Positions 18,282-26,810 of a stretch of 64,000 nucleotides of DNA are shown here, piece after piece. Where the stretch lies: the NCBI RefSeq assembly GCF_018128945.1, contig NZ_CP068393.1:3286001-3350000 (forward strand), given 5' to 3'. Every line of letters starts with the position of its first letter. The stretch's first letter is position 1. The notes below the pieces were generated by a model. It saw nothing but the letters and a program-made list of their open reading frames with translations, ran no database searches and was not told the DNA's origin. The stretch is from Aristaeella hokkaidonensis. Its GTDB lineage: Bacteria > Bacillota > Clostridia > Christensenellales > Aristaeellaceae. Both the position numbers and the translations under genes were made by a program.

Positions 18282-19685
18282 TTATTGAACCGGCGTCAGG
18301 AAGACCATCTCTCCGCTTTCTCCGGTAAGCATCCTGTGCACATCGGTGATAAATGCTCCTACATGGTCTGTTGCCTGATACAGCTCCTTGCCTGCGCACC
18401 AGACGTTTCCCTCTTTGACGGCTTTGAAATCAGCCAGGAGATCATTGAGAGCAATCAACTCATCGACAGAGCGGACGGGTTCGCTGATATCCGCGTTATA
18501 GATCAGGAAATCCGCGTCTCCGGCCATTGCGTAGAAATCCTCCATGCTGACGGAGACAGACGCATGACCCTGTTCAACCGCCTTCATATCTGCCATGGCA
18601 TAGTTTCCACCTGCAAGAGCGATCATGCGGGGAATATAGTCCGCGGGGGAGCGGACGACGGCTTCACCATGGACGTTGATATAAAAGAAAGCGACGCTCA
18701 GGCCGGTATCCTGATACTCCTGAAGCGCTTCCACCTGTCCGGCAAAATACGCTTCCGCTTCATTTTCCCTGCCGGTCAGTACACCGTACAGCTTAATCCA
18801 TTCCGTTCTTCCGAGCGGATGGGATTCATAACTGGAACGATCCACAAAAACCGGAATGCCAAGCATTTCCAGCAGCTCCATGACCTTCGGCGCATGGCTG
18901 ATCATGGTGGATTCAATGGCCATGCCGCAATCATCCTTGACCAGCATTTCATAATCCGGCGTGTCATATTTTCCGGCAAAGAGGATCTTTCCAGCCGCCA
19001 TGGCATCCGCTGCACGCGGAACAAACCAGCTTTCCTGCCGGAGACTGGAAAACCGGATGAGATCCAGCGCATCCAGCGCGTCAAACAGGGACATGGCCGA
19101 GGTGGCGGCAAGGTAGATGTTTTCCGGCTTTTGATCCAGCACGGTAACGGACGGATCCAGCCCTTCCGGAACAGTCATTTCCCGGGGAACCACAAGGTAT
19201 TTCCCGCCATCCCGGACATCGATCAGGGAATAACCGCCACGGAACCGGCTGACGGTAAAGCCTTCCGCATACTGCAGAGGAAGGTCAGATTCCCATTCGA
19301 GCCCGGGAACAACCTGATCCGCCAGGGCATTGACGCGGATGTAAAGGGTATAGCTGATCTCGTGCGGCGTGCTCATGGCCGTTGTGCACGCCAGGATGTC
19401 AAAGGACCAGTTGACAGGTGCGGGAATCACGGCAGTGGAAGTGCTGTCATCACAGACAGTGGGATAGGTTTCATCGCCCACTTTGACATACTCATAGTGG
19501 GGACTGCTGAATACCACTGTCGCAAGAATTTCTTCCCCAGATACCCGGATTTCCGGACAGGTGATAGTAACCCTGCCGGTTCCGCCGGTGAAGGTGAAAT
19601 CATCCGGGGTATACAGTTCCCCCGCAGAGGCTGCCGAAACGCAGATAAGCAGGATCAGCAACGGGATCAGTATTTTTTTCAGCAT
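18282..19685 (-). CDS. BtuF/FepB-like ABC substrate-binding protein with an extra N-terminal domain
   Basis: 467 residues, longer than the usual 290-350. A signal peptide (about 1-21, ending SAASAG) has no lipobox cysteine. Residues about 22-140 form a beta-rich domain; residues about 160-467 look like a periplasmic-binding fold of the iron/B12 class (ENIYLAATSAMSLFDALDAL, LGRTEWIKLYGVLTG, PADYIPRMIALAGGNY). It is the likely receptor for the BtuCD-like pair in the same operon. The ribosome binding site is weak (AGAAAAG). The ligand could be a corrinoid, heme or another metallated tetrapyrrole. Confidence 0.75.
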   Translation of the reverse strand: MLKKILIPLLILLICVSAASAGELYTPDDFTFTGGTGRVTITCPEIRVSGEEILATVVFSSPHYEYVKVGDETYPTVCDDSTSTAVIPAPVNWSFDILACTTAMSTPHEISYTLYIRVNALADQVVPGLEWESDLPLQYAEGFTVSRFRGGYSLIDVRDGGKYLVVPREMTVPEGLDPSVTVLDQKPENIYLAATSAMSLFDALDALDLIRFSSLRQESWFVPRAADAMAAGKILFAGKYDTPDYEMLVKDDCGMAIESTMISHAPKVMELLEMLGIPVFVDRSSYESHPLGRTEWIKLYGVLTGRENEAEAYFAGQVEALQEYQDTGLSVAFFYINVHGEAVVRSPADYIPRMIALAGGNYAMADMKAVEQGHASVSVSMEDFYAMAGDADFLIYNADISEPVRSVDELIALNDLLADFKAVKEGNVWCAGKELYQATDHVGAFITDVHRMLTGESGEMVFLTPVQ

Positions 19686-19697
19686 ATCTTTTCTGTC

Positions 19698-20177
19698 TTA
19701 TTCCTTGTCGTCTTCTTCGATGGGGAGGGGATCACTGACGATAACCTTGTGATCATACCATTTTCCCTTGGTGCCGATCAGGGCGAGGTCAAATTCTTCC
19801 TCCAGCACGGGAACCGGTACATCAAAGCCGAAGACTTCCTCCGTGATGCCGTCCGGATAGGTGACCTGATCCAGTGTGGGCTCCAGCAGGACAGCGCCTT
19901 CTTCACGCGCATCCTTGGCCAGGCCCGGGAACAGATTCAGGATTTTTTTGGAGATCAGGGTAATGTGAAGCGTCATTGTGCCGTTCTCGACGGTCAGCGT
20001 ACCCCGGCCGTTACAGGTTTCATTGACCCGGAACATGCTGGAATCGGTGGAGAAAAGAACAGAATAGACGCCGTCAGGCAATGCGGCTTCGGCCTGTTGT
20101 GCTTCGGCGAAACAGCCGGACACAGAAAGAATGATCAACAGGGCAGAGAGAACCAGGGACAGGACAGGATTCTTCAT
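19698..20177 (-). CDS. Small exported protein of unknown function in the cobalamin operon
   Basis: 159 residues. The signal peptide ends LSVSGCFAEA: VSGC could be a lipobox, but CFA-E also fits signal peptidase I, as in its neighbours. The mature part is beta-rich (DGVYSVLFSTDSSMFRVNE, then GTLTVENGTMTLHITL, and EVFGFDVPVPVLEEEFDLAL). The tail is acidic. The pattern recalls the N-terminal domain of the binding protein just downstream, suggesting a shared fold, but I cannot prove homology. AAAGGAG precedes the ATG. It is probably a surface-exposed partner for tetrapyrrole or corrinoid capture. Confidence 0.6.
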   Translation of the reverse strand: MKNPVLSLVLSALLIILSVSGCFAEAQQAEAALPDGVYSVLFSTDSSMFRVNETCNGRGTLTVENGTMTLHITLISKKILNLFPGLAKDAREEGAVLLEPTLDQVTYPDGITEEVFGFDVPVPVLEEEFDLALIGTKGKWYDHKVIVSDPLPIEEDDKE

Positions 20178-20211
20178 AGGTTTCCGTCTCCTTTATGGGT
20201 GAAGGATGATT

Positions 20212-20255
20212 GAAAAAAGGTTCAGTCTCCCGGGCGTTTGCCGGGAGACTGAACC
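20212..20255 (-). terminator. Terminator or attenuator between the chelatase gene and the rest of the cobalamin operon
   Basis: Perfect 15-bp stem GGTTCAGTCTCCCGG/CCGGGAGACTGAACC with a 7-base loop, followed on the minus strand by TTTTTT. It lies 11 bases after the chelatase stop. It would make the first gene the most abundant transcript, with read-through feeding the 12 downstream genes. Confidence 0.8.
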
Positions 20256-20265
20256 GGCATGTTTT

Positions 20266-21411
20266 TTATTTGTTGATAACAGCGGCGGTATGGGCAACAT
20301 ACAGATCCTGGATGGCAGGAATCCGGCCCAGACCGGCGATCTGGCAGTCGATGGCTTCGAAGGCATCGGCAGCGGTGAACAGGCTCAGCCAGCTGTCTTC
20401 ATCCTCGCCGGCCATGTCGTTGTTGGCGTGATCGCCGGCAACAACCATGAGGGGCCGCAGGATAACTTTGGTATAACCGGCTTCCTTCACGGCTTCAATC
20501 ACAGCTTCACAGGCGGTTTCTTCCGGCTCACCTTCAACGGTGCCGATAAAGACGTTGGCGTAGCCCAGCTGATCCATCTGGGTCTGCATCTGGCTGTAGC
20601 TGATCTTTGCAGTGTGGGAGGTGCCGTGACCCATGAAGACGAAGGCAACGCCTGCGGCGGCAGCGGCATCCGCGCTGTCAAATCCAGCATCCGCCACAGC
20701 AGCAGCGGTAACAGCCTTTGCGACGGCTTCCTTGTCAGCGTTGATCACGGAAGCATCCGCGCCAACTTCACCCAGAAGCGGTTCGGCCACAGCGACGGAT
20801 TCGAACTTGTCCTGATACTGTTCCACAGTTTCCATCAGTTCATCGTATTCAGCGCCGTGCATGAGGTGGGTGGGCTGGATGACCAGGGTTTTAACACCGT
20901 TGGCGACAGCACGATCCAGAGCCTGCAGGACGTTATCGATTTTCTCGCCATCCCTGGCCTGGACGTGGTTGATAATAATCTGGGCAGTGAAAGCGCGGCG
21001 CACGGACCAGTCGGGATTCGCTTCCTGAAGCGCTTTTTCGATGGCGCCGATATCCTTGGCGCGGCTGTCGTTGAAGGAGGTTCCGAAGCTGACAACGAGC
21101 AGCTCCTTCTCACCGATTTCATCAGCGTTCAGCGGGTTGTCCAGGGAGGCGTCGCCTGTATCACGGCCGAAATAATCGGGATCGGCTTCTTCACCTTCCA
21201 CCAGTTCTTTCTGAGCATCGGTCAGCGCGTCCCAGGCTTCCCTGACGGCCTGGATCTGGGCATCGGTTTCCTCGGTCCATTCCTGTACGTAAATGGCATC
21301 GATCAGTGCAGCAACGTTGTCAGCAGCGGCCGTGTCGGCATCTTCCGCGAAGGCGGCGGCTGCCGTGCAGAGCATCATCAGTGCGGTCAGGATTGCGAGC
21401 ATCTTCTTCAT
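20266..21411 (-). CDS. cbiK: Exported CbiK-like sirohydrochlorin cobaltochelatase
   Basis: 381 residues. Signal peptide about 1-22 (AAAAFAED) with no lipobox, an acidic linker (about 23-105), then a class-II chelatase domain: ELLVVSFGTSFNDSRAKDIGAIEKAL, PTHLMHGAEYDEL with a metal-ligand His, FVFMGHGTSHTA with a second His, and LRPLMVVAGDHANNDMAG with the third. CbiK inserts Co2+ into sirohydrochlorin, usually in the cytoplasm; Desulfovibrio has an exported paralogue and Porphyromonas IhtB is a surface heme protein of this family. GGAGGG precedes the ATG. It is first behind the B12 riboswitch. Confidence 0.9.
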   Translation of the reverse strand: MKKMLAILTALMMLCTAAAAFAEDADTAAADNVAALIDAIYVQEWTEETDAQIQAVREAWDALTDAQKELVEGEEADPDYFGRDTGDASLDNPLNADEIGEKELLVVSFGTSFNDSRAKDIGAIEKALQEANPDWSVRRAFTAQIIINHVQARDGEKIDNVLQALDRAVANGVKTLVIQPTHLMHGAEYDELMETVEQYQDKFESVAVAEPLLGEVGADASVINADKEAVAKAVTAAAVADAGFDSADAAAAAGVAFVFMGHGTSHTAKISYSQMQTQMDQLGYANVFIGTVEGEPEETACEAVIEAVKEAGYTKVILRPLMVVAGDHANNDMAGEDEDSWLSLFTAADAFEAIDCQIAGLGRIPAIQDLYVAHTAAVINK

Positions 21412-21460
21412 AGTATGACCCTCCAGTATTATTGTTTTCTGAAAATGATATGCATCATCT

Positions 21461-21498
21461 GAAAACGCGCCTCCTTCCGATCAGAAGAGAGACGCGCA
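21461..21498 (-). terminator. Probable expression-platform hairpin of the cobalamin riboswitch
   Basis: On the minus strand a long imperfect stem from CGCGTCTCTCTTC to GGAAGGAGGCGCG is followed by TTTTC, 50 bases before the cbiK ATG. It is well placed to be the riboswitch-controlled terminator, but an alternative pairing near 21515-21545 exists, so the switch logic is uncertain. Confidence 0.5.
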
Positions 21499-21584
21499 TA
21501 TACAAACAAAACCAGTCCGGAGAGAACTCCTCCCGGTTCAATGCGACCATCATTCTCCCTTGCCCAAGAATTCTGCGTCATTGA

Positions 21585-21775
21585 CAGATACGGCAGGTCT
21601 CCTGGCTGTGGATGCGGCCTGATCGACCAGACGGATACGCCTTCTCGGGAGCCGGCCCAATGGCATTTGTACCCATCGCTCATCCAATACAGTAATGGCT
21701 GTTGCTCCGGCTTTTCACCGGATTCCCTTTTCACCAGAACCCTTCATGGAAATGAAGCTTCTGACACCGTGTCTG
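21585..21775 (-). promoter_or_regulatory. Cobalamin riboswitch
   Basis: On the minus strand the element runs from CAGACACGG to CCGTATCTG, which pair as P1. Between lie GGTGAAAAGGGAATCCGG, the GGTGAAAAGCCGGAGC core, a B12-box-like TGCCATTGG and the closing AGCCAGGAGACCTGCC, all typical of the class. It controls cbiK and the downstream biosynthesis and uptake genes, shutting them off when cobalamin is plentiful. Confidence 0.93.
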
Positions 21776-21794
21776 CATATTCATTTTTCAGTTT

Positions 21795-21803
21795 ATTATA
21801 ACA
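21795..21803 (-). promoter_or_regulatory. Extended -10 promoter of the cobalamin operon
   Basis: Minus strand TGTTATAAT, an extended -10, lies 20 bases before the riboswitch P1. No good -35 is visible. The rest of 21804-22037 shows no further gene. Confidence 0.55.
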
Positions 21804-22037
21804 CAATACAGATAAGGAAACATATACATTATTGGACGTTTTGCAACAAGTTTTGTACCGGATGAAAGTTTATGCCATTGCCGGAAAGACACGGATGCTT
21901 ATTTTTCCGGGCAGGAGTATTCCACTGTTTATTTCATGAGAGAAAATGCTGAATTCAACATCGTCCTGTGGTACTATATCAGCGGACGAATTAACGGCCG
22001 TTCACAGATGAGAATGCGTAACAGAACAGGAATGGAA

Positions 22038-22946
22038 ATGAAGATCTATTTTGCGCCCATGGAAGGAATGACAGACGGGATCCTGCGCTCCGTTCACCAG
22101 AAGATGTTCGGGGGTGTGGATGTATACTGCCTGCCCTTTCACAAACTGACACAAACCATGTCGCTGCTGACACGGGAGAAAAGGGACATTGATCCGGAGG
22201 AAAACAAAGGATTGAATGTGCTGCCCCAGGCACTGACGAGGGATCCGGAACAGCTGCAGACCTGGCTGGAATACGTCAAAGGGCTTGGATATGCCTGTGC
22301 TGATCTGAATCTGGGATGCCCTTCCGCGACGGTGACAAAACGGGGAAGGGGCAGCGGGATGCTGCGGGATCCGGACTTCCTGGAATCATTCCTTGACAGC
22401 GTGTTTTCCAGAACCCTGCCTGTTGGATTATCCGTCAAAACCCGGATCGGATATGAACAGCCGGAGGAATGGGGGCGGATCCTGGATATTCTGGCAAAGT
22501 ATCCGTTTGACCATGTGACGATCCATGTGCGGACGATGAAGGAACTGTATACGGAGACACTTCATCCTGAAGCATTCGAGGAAGCAGTGCGGAAAGGAAT
22601 TTCCCATCCCGTCTATAACGGAAGCCTGCGGACGGCAGAGGATGTGGCAGCATTGCAGGCCCGCTGTCCGGAAACGGAGGCTGTGATGATCGGCCGCGGA
22701 CTGCTGGCCAATCCGGCCCTGGCCCGGCAACTGCGGGGCGGGGAAGAGGCAAGCAAAGAGGAACTGGCTGCATGGTATAGTGCCCTTTATGACGGCTGGG
22801 AGCAAAGATTCGATCCGGTGACAGCACTAGGAAGAATCAAAAAGCTGATGGAGTGGCCGAGCGAGGGTGATATCCGGCGCAAGCGCCTGCTGAAACGAGC
22901 CAAAGATATCGACGGATGCATCCGGGCGATACTGAATAAAGAGTGA
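22038..22946 (+). CDS. tRNA-dihydrouridine synthase family protein
   Basis: 302 residues. FAPMEGMTDGILR at the N-terminus, DLNLGCPSATVTKRGRGSGML with the catalytic Cys, SVKTRIGYE, HVRTMKELYTE and VMIGRGLLANP follow the Dus flavoprotein pattern: an FMN TIM barrel and a C-terminal helical domain. It reduces uridine in tRNA. ATG 22038 has AGGA six bases upstream; the ATG at 22032 is too close to it and longer starts have no site. The isochorismatase-like gene follows after 21 bases. Confidence 0.88.
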   Translation: MKIYFAPMEGMTDGILRSVHQKMFGGVDVYCLPFHKLTQTMSLLTREKRDIDPEENKGLNVLPQALTRDPEQLQTWLEYVKGLGYACADLNLGCPSATVTKRGRGSGMLRDPDFLESFLDSVFSRTLPVGLSVKTRIGYEQPEEWGRILDILAKYPFDHVTIHVRTMKELYTETLHPEAFEEAVRKGISHPVYNGSLRTAEDVAALQARCPETEAVMIGRGLLANPALARQLRGGEEASKEELAAWYSALYDGWEQRFDPVTALGRIKKLMEWPSEGDIRRKRLLKRAKDIDGCIRAILNKE

Positions 22947-22967
22947 TTGACTGGAGTGAAGAAAACG

Positions 22968-23492
22968 ATGATTTTACTGGTGGTTGATGTTCAGAAAGGT
23001 ATAACCGATGAAAGACTGTATGCCTTTGATACCTTTATTGACAGGATAACGCGGCTGATCGACGCCGCCAGGAAAAGCGGGACTGAAGTGATTTACTTCC
23101 AGCATGACGACGGTCCCGGAACCGGTTTTTCCATCGGAGACGAAGCCTTTGAGATTGCCGGGCAGGTAACGCCAGAAAAGAGCGAAAAGGTCTTTTTCAA
23201 GACGATTAACAGCTGCTTTGGCAACAAAGATTTTGCGGAATACATGGAGCAGCAGGAAGACAAGCGCCTGATGATCATCGGCCTGCAGACGAATTTCTGC
23301 ATTGACGCTACGGTGAAATCCGCTTTTGAAAGAGGATACCGGGTAATCATTCCCGAGGGAACCAATTCCACCTTTGATAATGAATACATGAACGGAGAAA
23401 CCACCTGCCGGTACTACAATCAGTTTATGTGGCCCGGACGGTTTGCGGAATGCATCTCCTTTAATGAAGCGATCAGGATGATCACAAAATGA
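22968..23492 (+). CDS. Isochorismatase-family cysteine hydrolase
   Basis: 174 residues. LLVVDVQKG supplies the catalytic Asp, VFFKTINSCF the Lys, and GLQTNFCIDATVKSAFERGY the nucleophilic Cys, the triad of the isochorismatase/nicotinamidase fold. The substrate is unknown; no siderophore genes are nearby. ATG 22968 follows GGAGTGAAGAAAACG; TTG 22947 and GTG 22956 are possible earlier starts. Likely co-transcribed with the dus gene. Confidence 0.85.
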   Translation: MILLVVDVQKGITDERLYAFDTFIDRITRLIDAARKSGTEVIYFQHDDGPGTGFSIGDEAFEIAGQVTPEKSEKVFFKTINSCFGNKDFAEYMEQQEDKRLMIIGLQTNFCIDATVKSAFERGYRVIIPEGTNSTFDNEYMNGETTCRYYNQFMWPGRFAECISFNEAIRMITK

Positions 23493-23495
23493 AAG

Positions 23496-23530
23496 AAAGC
23501 CCCGGATCCAGACGGATCCGGGGCTTTGTT
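23496..23530. terminator. Bidirectional terminator between converging transcripts
   Basis: A 14-bp stem AAAGCCCCGGATCC/GGATCCGGGGCTTT with loop AGAC. A-rich and T-rich flanks let it serve both the hydrolase gene (plus) and the sugar transporter operon ending at 23543 (minus). Confidence 0.8.
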
Positions 23531-23542
23531 CTGTTAAACAGA

Positions 23543-24400
23543 TTATCCTTTGACAGCGCCGGCCATCATACCCTTGACCAGCTTGTCTTGGAAGATAATA
23601 AACATGATGACTGTGGGCAGGGCCGAAAGCGTCAGCACCGTCAGGATCAGCGGCGTATCCTGGGAGTGTTCGCCCTTGAAAGCGCCCAGTGCCAGGGGAA
23701 GGGTCTTCACACGGATATCATTCAGGAAAGTATTTGCGAAAGCAAATTCATTCCACATACCGACCGCATTGTAGATTGCCAGGGTGGACAAACCGGCCTT
23801 GGACAGCGGCAGAATAATCCGGAAGAACATGTTGTACTTGTTGCATCCGTCAATTCTGGCCGCTTCCTCCATCTCTGACGGGATTGTCATCATGAAGCCT
23901 GTCAGGATAAAGACGGACATGGGCAGCGCGAAGGCAACATATGGTCCCAGCAGTGAGAACAGATTGTTTATCAACCCCATCTGGTTGGTCATCTGATATA
24001 CCGGGATCAGCGTTACGTGCATCGGCACGGACATCATGGCCACGATGCCGGCGTACAGGAAGCCGCGAAGCTTAAACTTCATCCGGGCCAGCGGATAGGC
24101 TGCAAAGGAGGAGATGATCAGCATCAGCACCAGGGAAATGCTTACGATGAACAGGGACCGGAAGAAATAACCGAAAAATCCGTTGGTGATTACGTCCGGA
24201 TAATTCTTGAAATACCAGGGGTCCGGGAAGTGCAACACGCCCTGGCGGCCCATCATCTTCTTATCGCGGAAGGAGTTCACGACCATGAAAACGAAGGGCC
24301 CTACCGTAACGACAACCCAGATCACCGCAAGGGTAATCGCAACACCCCAGGCGATGCGGCTTTTTGTTTTTTCCCGCTGAGGATTAATGATTTTATTCAT
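23543..24400 (-). CDS. Carbohydrate ABC transporter permease (MalG type)
   Basis: 285 residues with six hydrophobic segments. The EAA loop EEAARIDGCNKYNMFFRIILP near residue 190, which contacts the ATPase, and the C-terminus GMMAGAVKG are typical of MalG-like permeases of the CUT1 family. GGAGG precedes the ATG. One base separates it from the MalF-like gene. No ATPase gene is present in the operon, as is common when a shared MsmK-like ATPase is used. Confidence 0.92.
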   Translation of the reverse strand: MNKIINPQREKTKSRIAWGVAITLAVIWVVVTVGPFVFMVVNSFRDKKMMGRQGVLHFPDPWYFKNYPDVITNGFFGYFFRSLFIVSISLVLMLIISSFAAYPLARMKFKLRGFLYAGIVAMMSVPMHVTLIPVYQMTNQMGLINNLFSLLGPYVAFALPMSVFILTGFMMTIPSEMEEAARIDGCNKYNMFFRIILPLSKAGLSTLAIYNAVGMWNEFAFANTFLNDIRVKTLPLALGAFKGEHSQDTPLILTVLTLSALPTVIMFIIFQDKLVKGMMAGAVKG

Positions 24401-24401
24401 A

Positions 24402-25310
24402 TCAGTAATCCTCCTTTACTACAAAGACCTTCTGGAAGAGCAATGCTATCACGGTGATCAGGATGAACATACCGCCCGCAATTGCCGAACCGTATCCCAT
24501 ATTGAACTTCTGGAAAGACGTCTTGTACATGTACGTCGCCATCAGTTCTGTTCCATGGTTGGGACCGCCCTGCGTCATATTCCAGATCAGGTCGAAATAC
24601 TTCAGGGAACCGATCAGGGACATGGTGCATGCCGTTTTGAAAATCGGTCCGAGAAGAGGAATCGCAACTTTAAAGATATATTGCCGACGGTTCGCACCGT
24701 CGATCACGGCCGCTTCGTACAGGGAAGTATCAATATTGGAATACCCTGCGATGAAGTACACCATGTAGAAAGGCGTATACTGCCAGGCGACAACGCCGAT
24801 AACCGCATACAACGCATGCGGATTCTTGCCTAGCAGGTCCACCATCGTTCGTTTTCCATTGACGAGGGTGGCTATGCCGGATATCAGACCTCCGTTGGTG
24901 GCCAGCAGATAATAGAACAGGAAACCGACCGCAACGGAACTCATCAGGTACGGAAGAAACCAGAGAATCTTAAAGATATTGGATTTTCTGCCGCTGGCGT
25001 CCAGGAAGGTGGCCAGCGCCATGCCTAGAGGAATCTGGATCAGGATGGAGCATACCATCAGGATCACATTATGCAGGAACGAAGTCCAGAAAAGTTCATC
25101 CTGGATCAACGTCTTCCAGTTATCCCATCCGACGTTGATCTTTTCAGCTGTGTAGAATCCGTTCCACTTCAGCCGGCTGATCAGGAAGGTCTCTACGATC
25201 GGATAGATCATATAGACGATCAGCAGTGCGACAGCCGGGAAAAGGAAGATCGTTGCCGCGATTGCGGTGCTGCGCGCATCCCTTTTCGCCATGCCCTGCA
25301 ACTTAGCCAT
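24402..25310 (-). CDS. Carbohydrate ABC transporter permease (MalF type)
   Basis: 302 residues with six hydrophobic segments and the EAA loop YEAAVIDGANRRQYIFKVAIPLLGP. N-terminal arginine-rich stretch (AKRDARSTAIAATIFLFPA) typical of CUT1 permeases. GGAGG lies 9 bases before the ATG. It pairs with the next gene and takes substrate from the binding protein encoded upstream. Confidence 0.92.
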   Translation of the reverse strand: MAKLQGMAKRDARSTAIAATIFLFPAVALLIVYMIYPIVETFLISRLKWNGFYTAEKINVGWDNWKTLIQDELFWTSFLHNVILMVCSILIQIPLGMALATFLDASGRKSNIFKILWFLPYLMSSVAVGFLFYYLLATNGGLISGIATLVNGKRTMVDLLGKNPHALYAVIGVVAWQYTPFYMVYFIAGYSNIDTSLYEAAVIDGANRRQYIFKVAIPLLGPIFKTACTMSLIGSLKYFDLIWNMTQGGPNHGTELMATYMYKTSFQKFNMGYGSAIAGGMFILITVIALLFQKVFVVKEDY

Positions 25311-25353
25311 TTGTGTTTCCTCCTTCGGGGAGTGTGGTGCATGAATTAATCAA

Positions 25354-25388
25354 GGAATACCCGCAGGAAAGATTCCTGCGGGTATTCC
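25354..25388 (-). terminator. Stem-loop between sugar-binding protein gene and permease genes
   Basis: GGAATACCCGCAGGAA pairs with TTCCTGCGGGTATTCC around a 3-base loop; the minus-strand flank is TTGATTAATT, a weak T-tract. It probably protects or partly terminates the upstream message so that the binding protein outnumbers the permeases. Confidence 0.6.
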
Positions 25389-25412
25389 ATTAAAAGTTAA
25401 CCGTTTGCCGGA

Positions 25413-26753
25413 TTATTCAGCACGGGCAGCAGCCATCGCGGCATCCTGAGCCTGGCCGACTTCTTCGGGGGTCTTTTCCAGTCCGAACAGGGCGCCCATC
25501 ATATCCTTATGAACTTCCGTCACGGAAGCCGGCAGATACTGGTCATACCACAGCTGGACGTTGGAAGCGCCGAAGAACACGTCGATAACGACCTTGTTGT
25601 TGGGATCGTCAACATTTTCATAGCCCTTGATGGAGGGAGTGTTGCCGCCTTCAACCTGGATCGCGTTGTAGGTATCGTCATTGTAGTACTGGGTTGCCAG
25701 CACATAGCAGGCCTTCAGCTTTTCTTCATCGACCTGAGTATGCTCAGCGTCGAGCCAGCAGTTGAAGGAGAAGCCGTTACCGATGGCAGTACCGATTTCA
25801 ACGTTCTGGGGAACACCGGCAGCCTGCGCTTCTTCATCAACCGGGAAGCGGAAGACGCCCAGATTGTCATTGTAGAACTCTTCGTCATCGTTCTTGATAC
25901 CGGCAACCTGCCAGGAACCATGCAGCATCATCGCGGCAGCACCCTGGATCAGCAGAGCCCGGTCATCGTTGTTGTCGGGAGCCATGGAGTTGAATCCTTC
26001 ATTGAAGTAGCCCTTCTTGACCCAATCCTGGATCTTCTCACCGGCATAGATGAAAGCGGGAGAAGTGAAGGAACCGGTTCCGTCATAAGCAGCGTCGAAT
26101 TCGGCATTGCCGGAATGACGGGCGACCAGGTACATATAGTACATGGAGCCGGTCCAACGGGGCAGGTTCGCCAGGGAGAAGGGATAGTAGCCAGCTTCCT
26201 TGATCTTGTCGCAGGCAGCTTCCAGTTCAGCGATCGTCTGAGGAACTTCGATTCCGAGTTCATCGAAGATGGCCTTGTTGTAGAAGATGTCACAGCCGGA
26301 CAGGCCGCCGAAGGGTATGGCCAGAACTTTGCCGTCGAAGGTGGACTGAGCCACAGCGGCATCGATGAATTCCGGATGATCATAGGTGTTGAACAGCTCG
26401 GTGATATCATTCACGCAGCCGGATTTGTAATATTCGGCCATGGGACCGCCGCCCCAGTGGATGTACATGTCGGGCTGGCCTTCCTTAGCAGAGAAGGCGA
26501 CCTGCAGATCCTGCTTGTAGGTGTCATTGATCTTGTGGACCTGGTCGACCTTGATGTTCGGATAGTCCGCCATGAAGCGGTTAACCGCATCTTCCTGAGC
26601 CGTTCTGCCAACGCCTTCAGTGGCGATGTCCCAGAGCAGAATGGTCATGGGTTCAGTGGTCAGCTCAGGAATATTCTTTCCACTTTCTGCCAGGGCAGAA
26701 ACAGCGGAGAGAACCATCAGGGCTGCCAAAACGAGTGCCAGAAACTTTTTCAT
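25413..26753 (-). CDS. Extracellular sugar-binding protein of a CUT1 ABC transporter
   Basis: 446 residues. Signal peptide about 1-22 (SAVSALAES) of the signal-peptidase-I type with no lipobox cysteine. The mature protein matches family 1 solute-binding proteins: QEDAVNRFMADYPNIKVDQ, GGLSGCDIFYNKAIFDELGIEVPQT, GAAAMMLHGSWQVAGI and the C-terminal GALFGLEKTPEEVGQAQDAAM. It delivers an unidentified oligosaccharide. AGGAGG precedes the ATG. Confidence 0.92.
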   Translation of the reverse strand: MKKFLALVLAALMVLSAVSALAESGKNIPELTTEPMTILLWDIATEGVGRTAQEDAVNRFMADYPNIKVDQVHKINDTYKQDLQVAFSAKEGQPDMYIHWGGGPMAEYYKSGCVNDITELFNTYDHPEFIDAAVAQSTFDGKVLAIPFGGLSGCDIFYNKAIFDELGIEVPQTIAELEAACDKIKEAGYYPFSLANLPRWTGSMYYMYLVARHSGNAEFDAAYDGTGSFTSPAFIYAGEKIQDWVKKGYFNEGFNSMAPDNNDDRALLIQGAAAMMLHGSWQVAGIKNDDEEFYNDNLGVFRFPVDEEAQAAGVPQNVEIGTAIGNGFSFNCWLDAEHTQVDEEKLKACYVLATQYYNDDTYNAIQVEGGNTPSIKGYENVDDPNNKVVIDVFFGASNVQLWYDQYLPASVTEVHKDMMGALFGLEKTPEEVGQAQDAAMAAARAE

Positions 26754-26810
26754 ACTGAGTCCTCCTATTGAATTTTGGACGGATAATGCCTTCCGTCCTT
26801 TGATGATTTG

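Noticed and set aside
18285..20213. 642-codon open frame on the plus strand opposite the BtuF-like and small exported protein genes
   Set aside because: No ribosome binding site or recognisable domain; it is the antisense shadow of GC-rich genes with clear signal peptides and operon context.
20206..21462. 418-codon plus-strand frame opposite cbiK
   Set aside because: Shadow of cbiK; the minus-strand protein has an intact chelatase domain, good ribosome binding site and riboswitch upstream.
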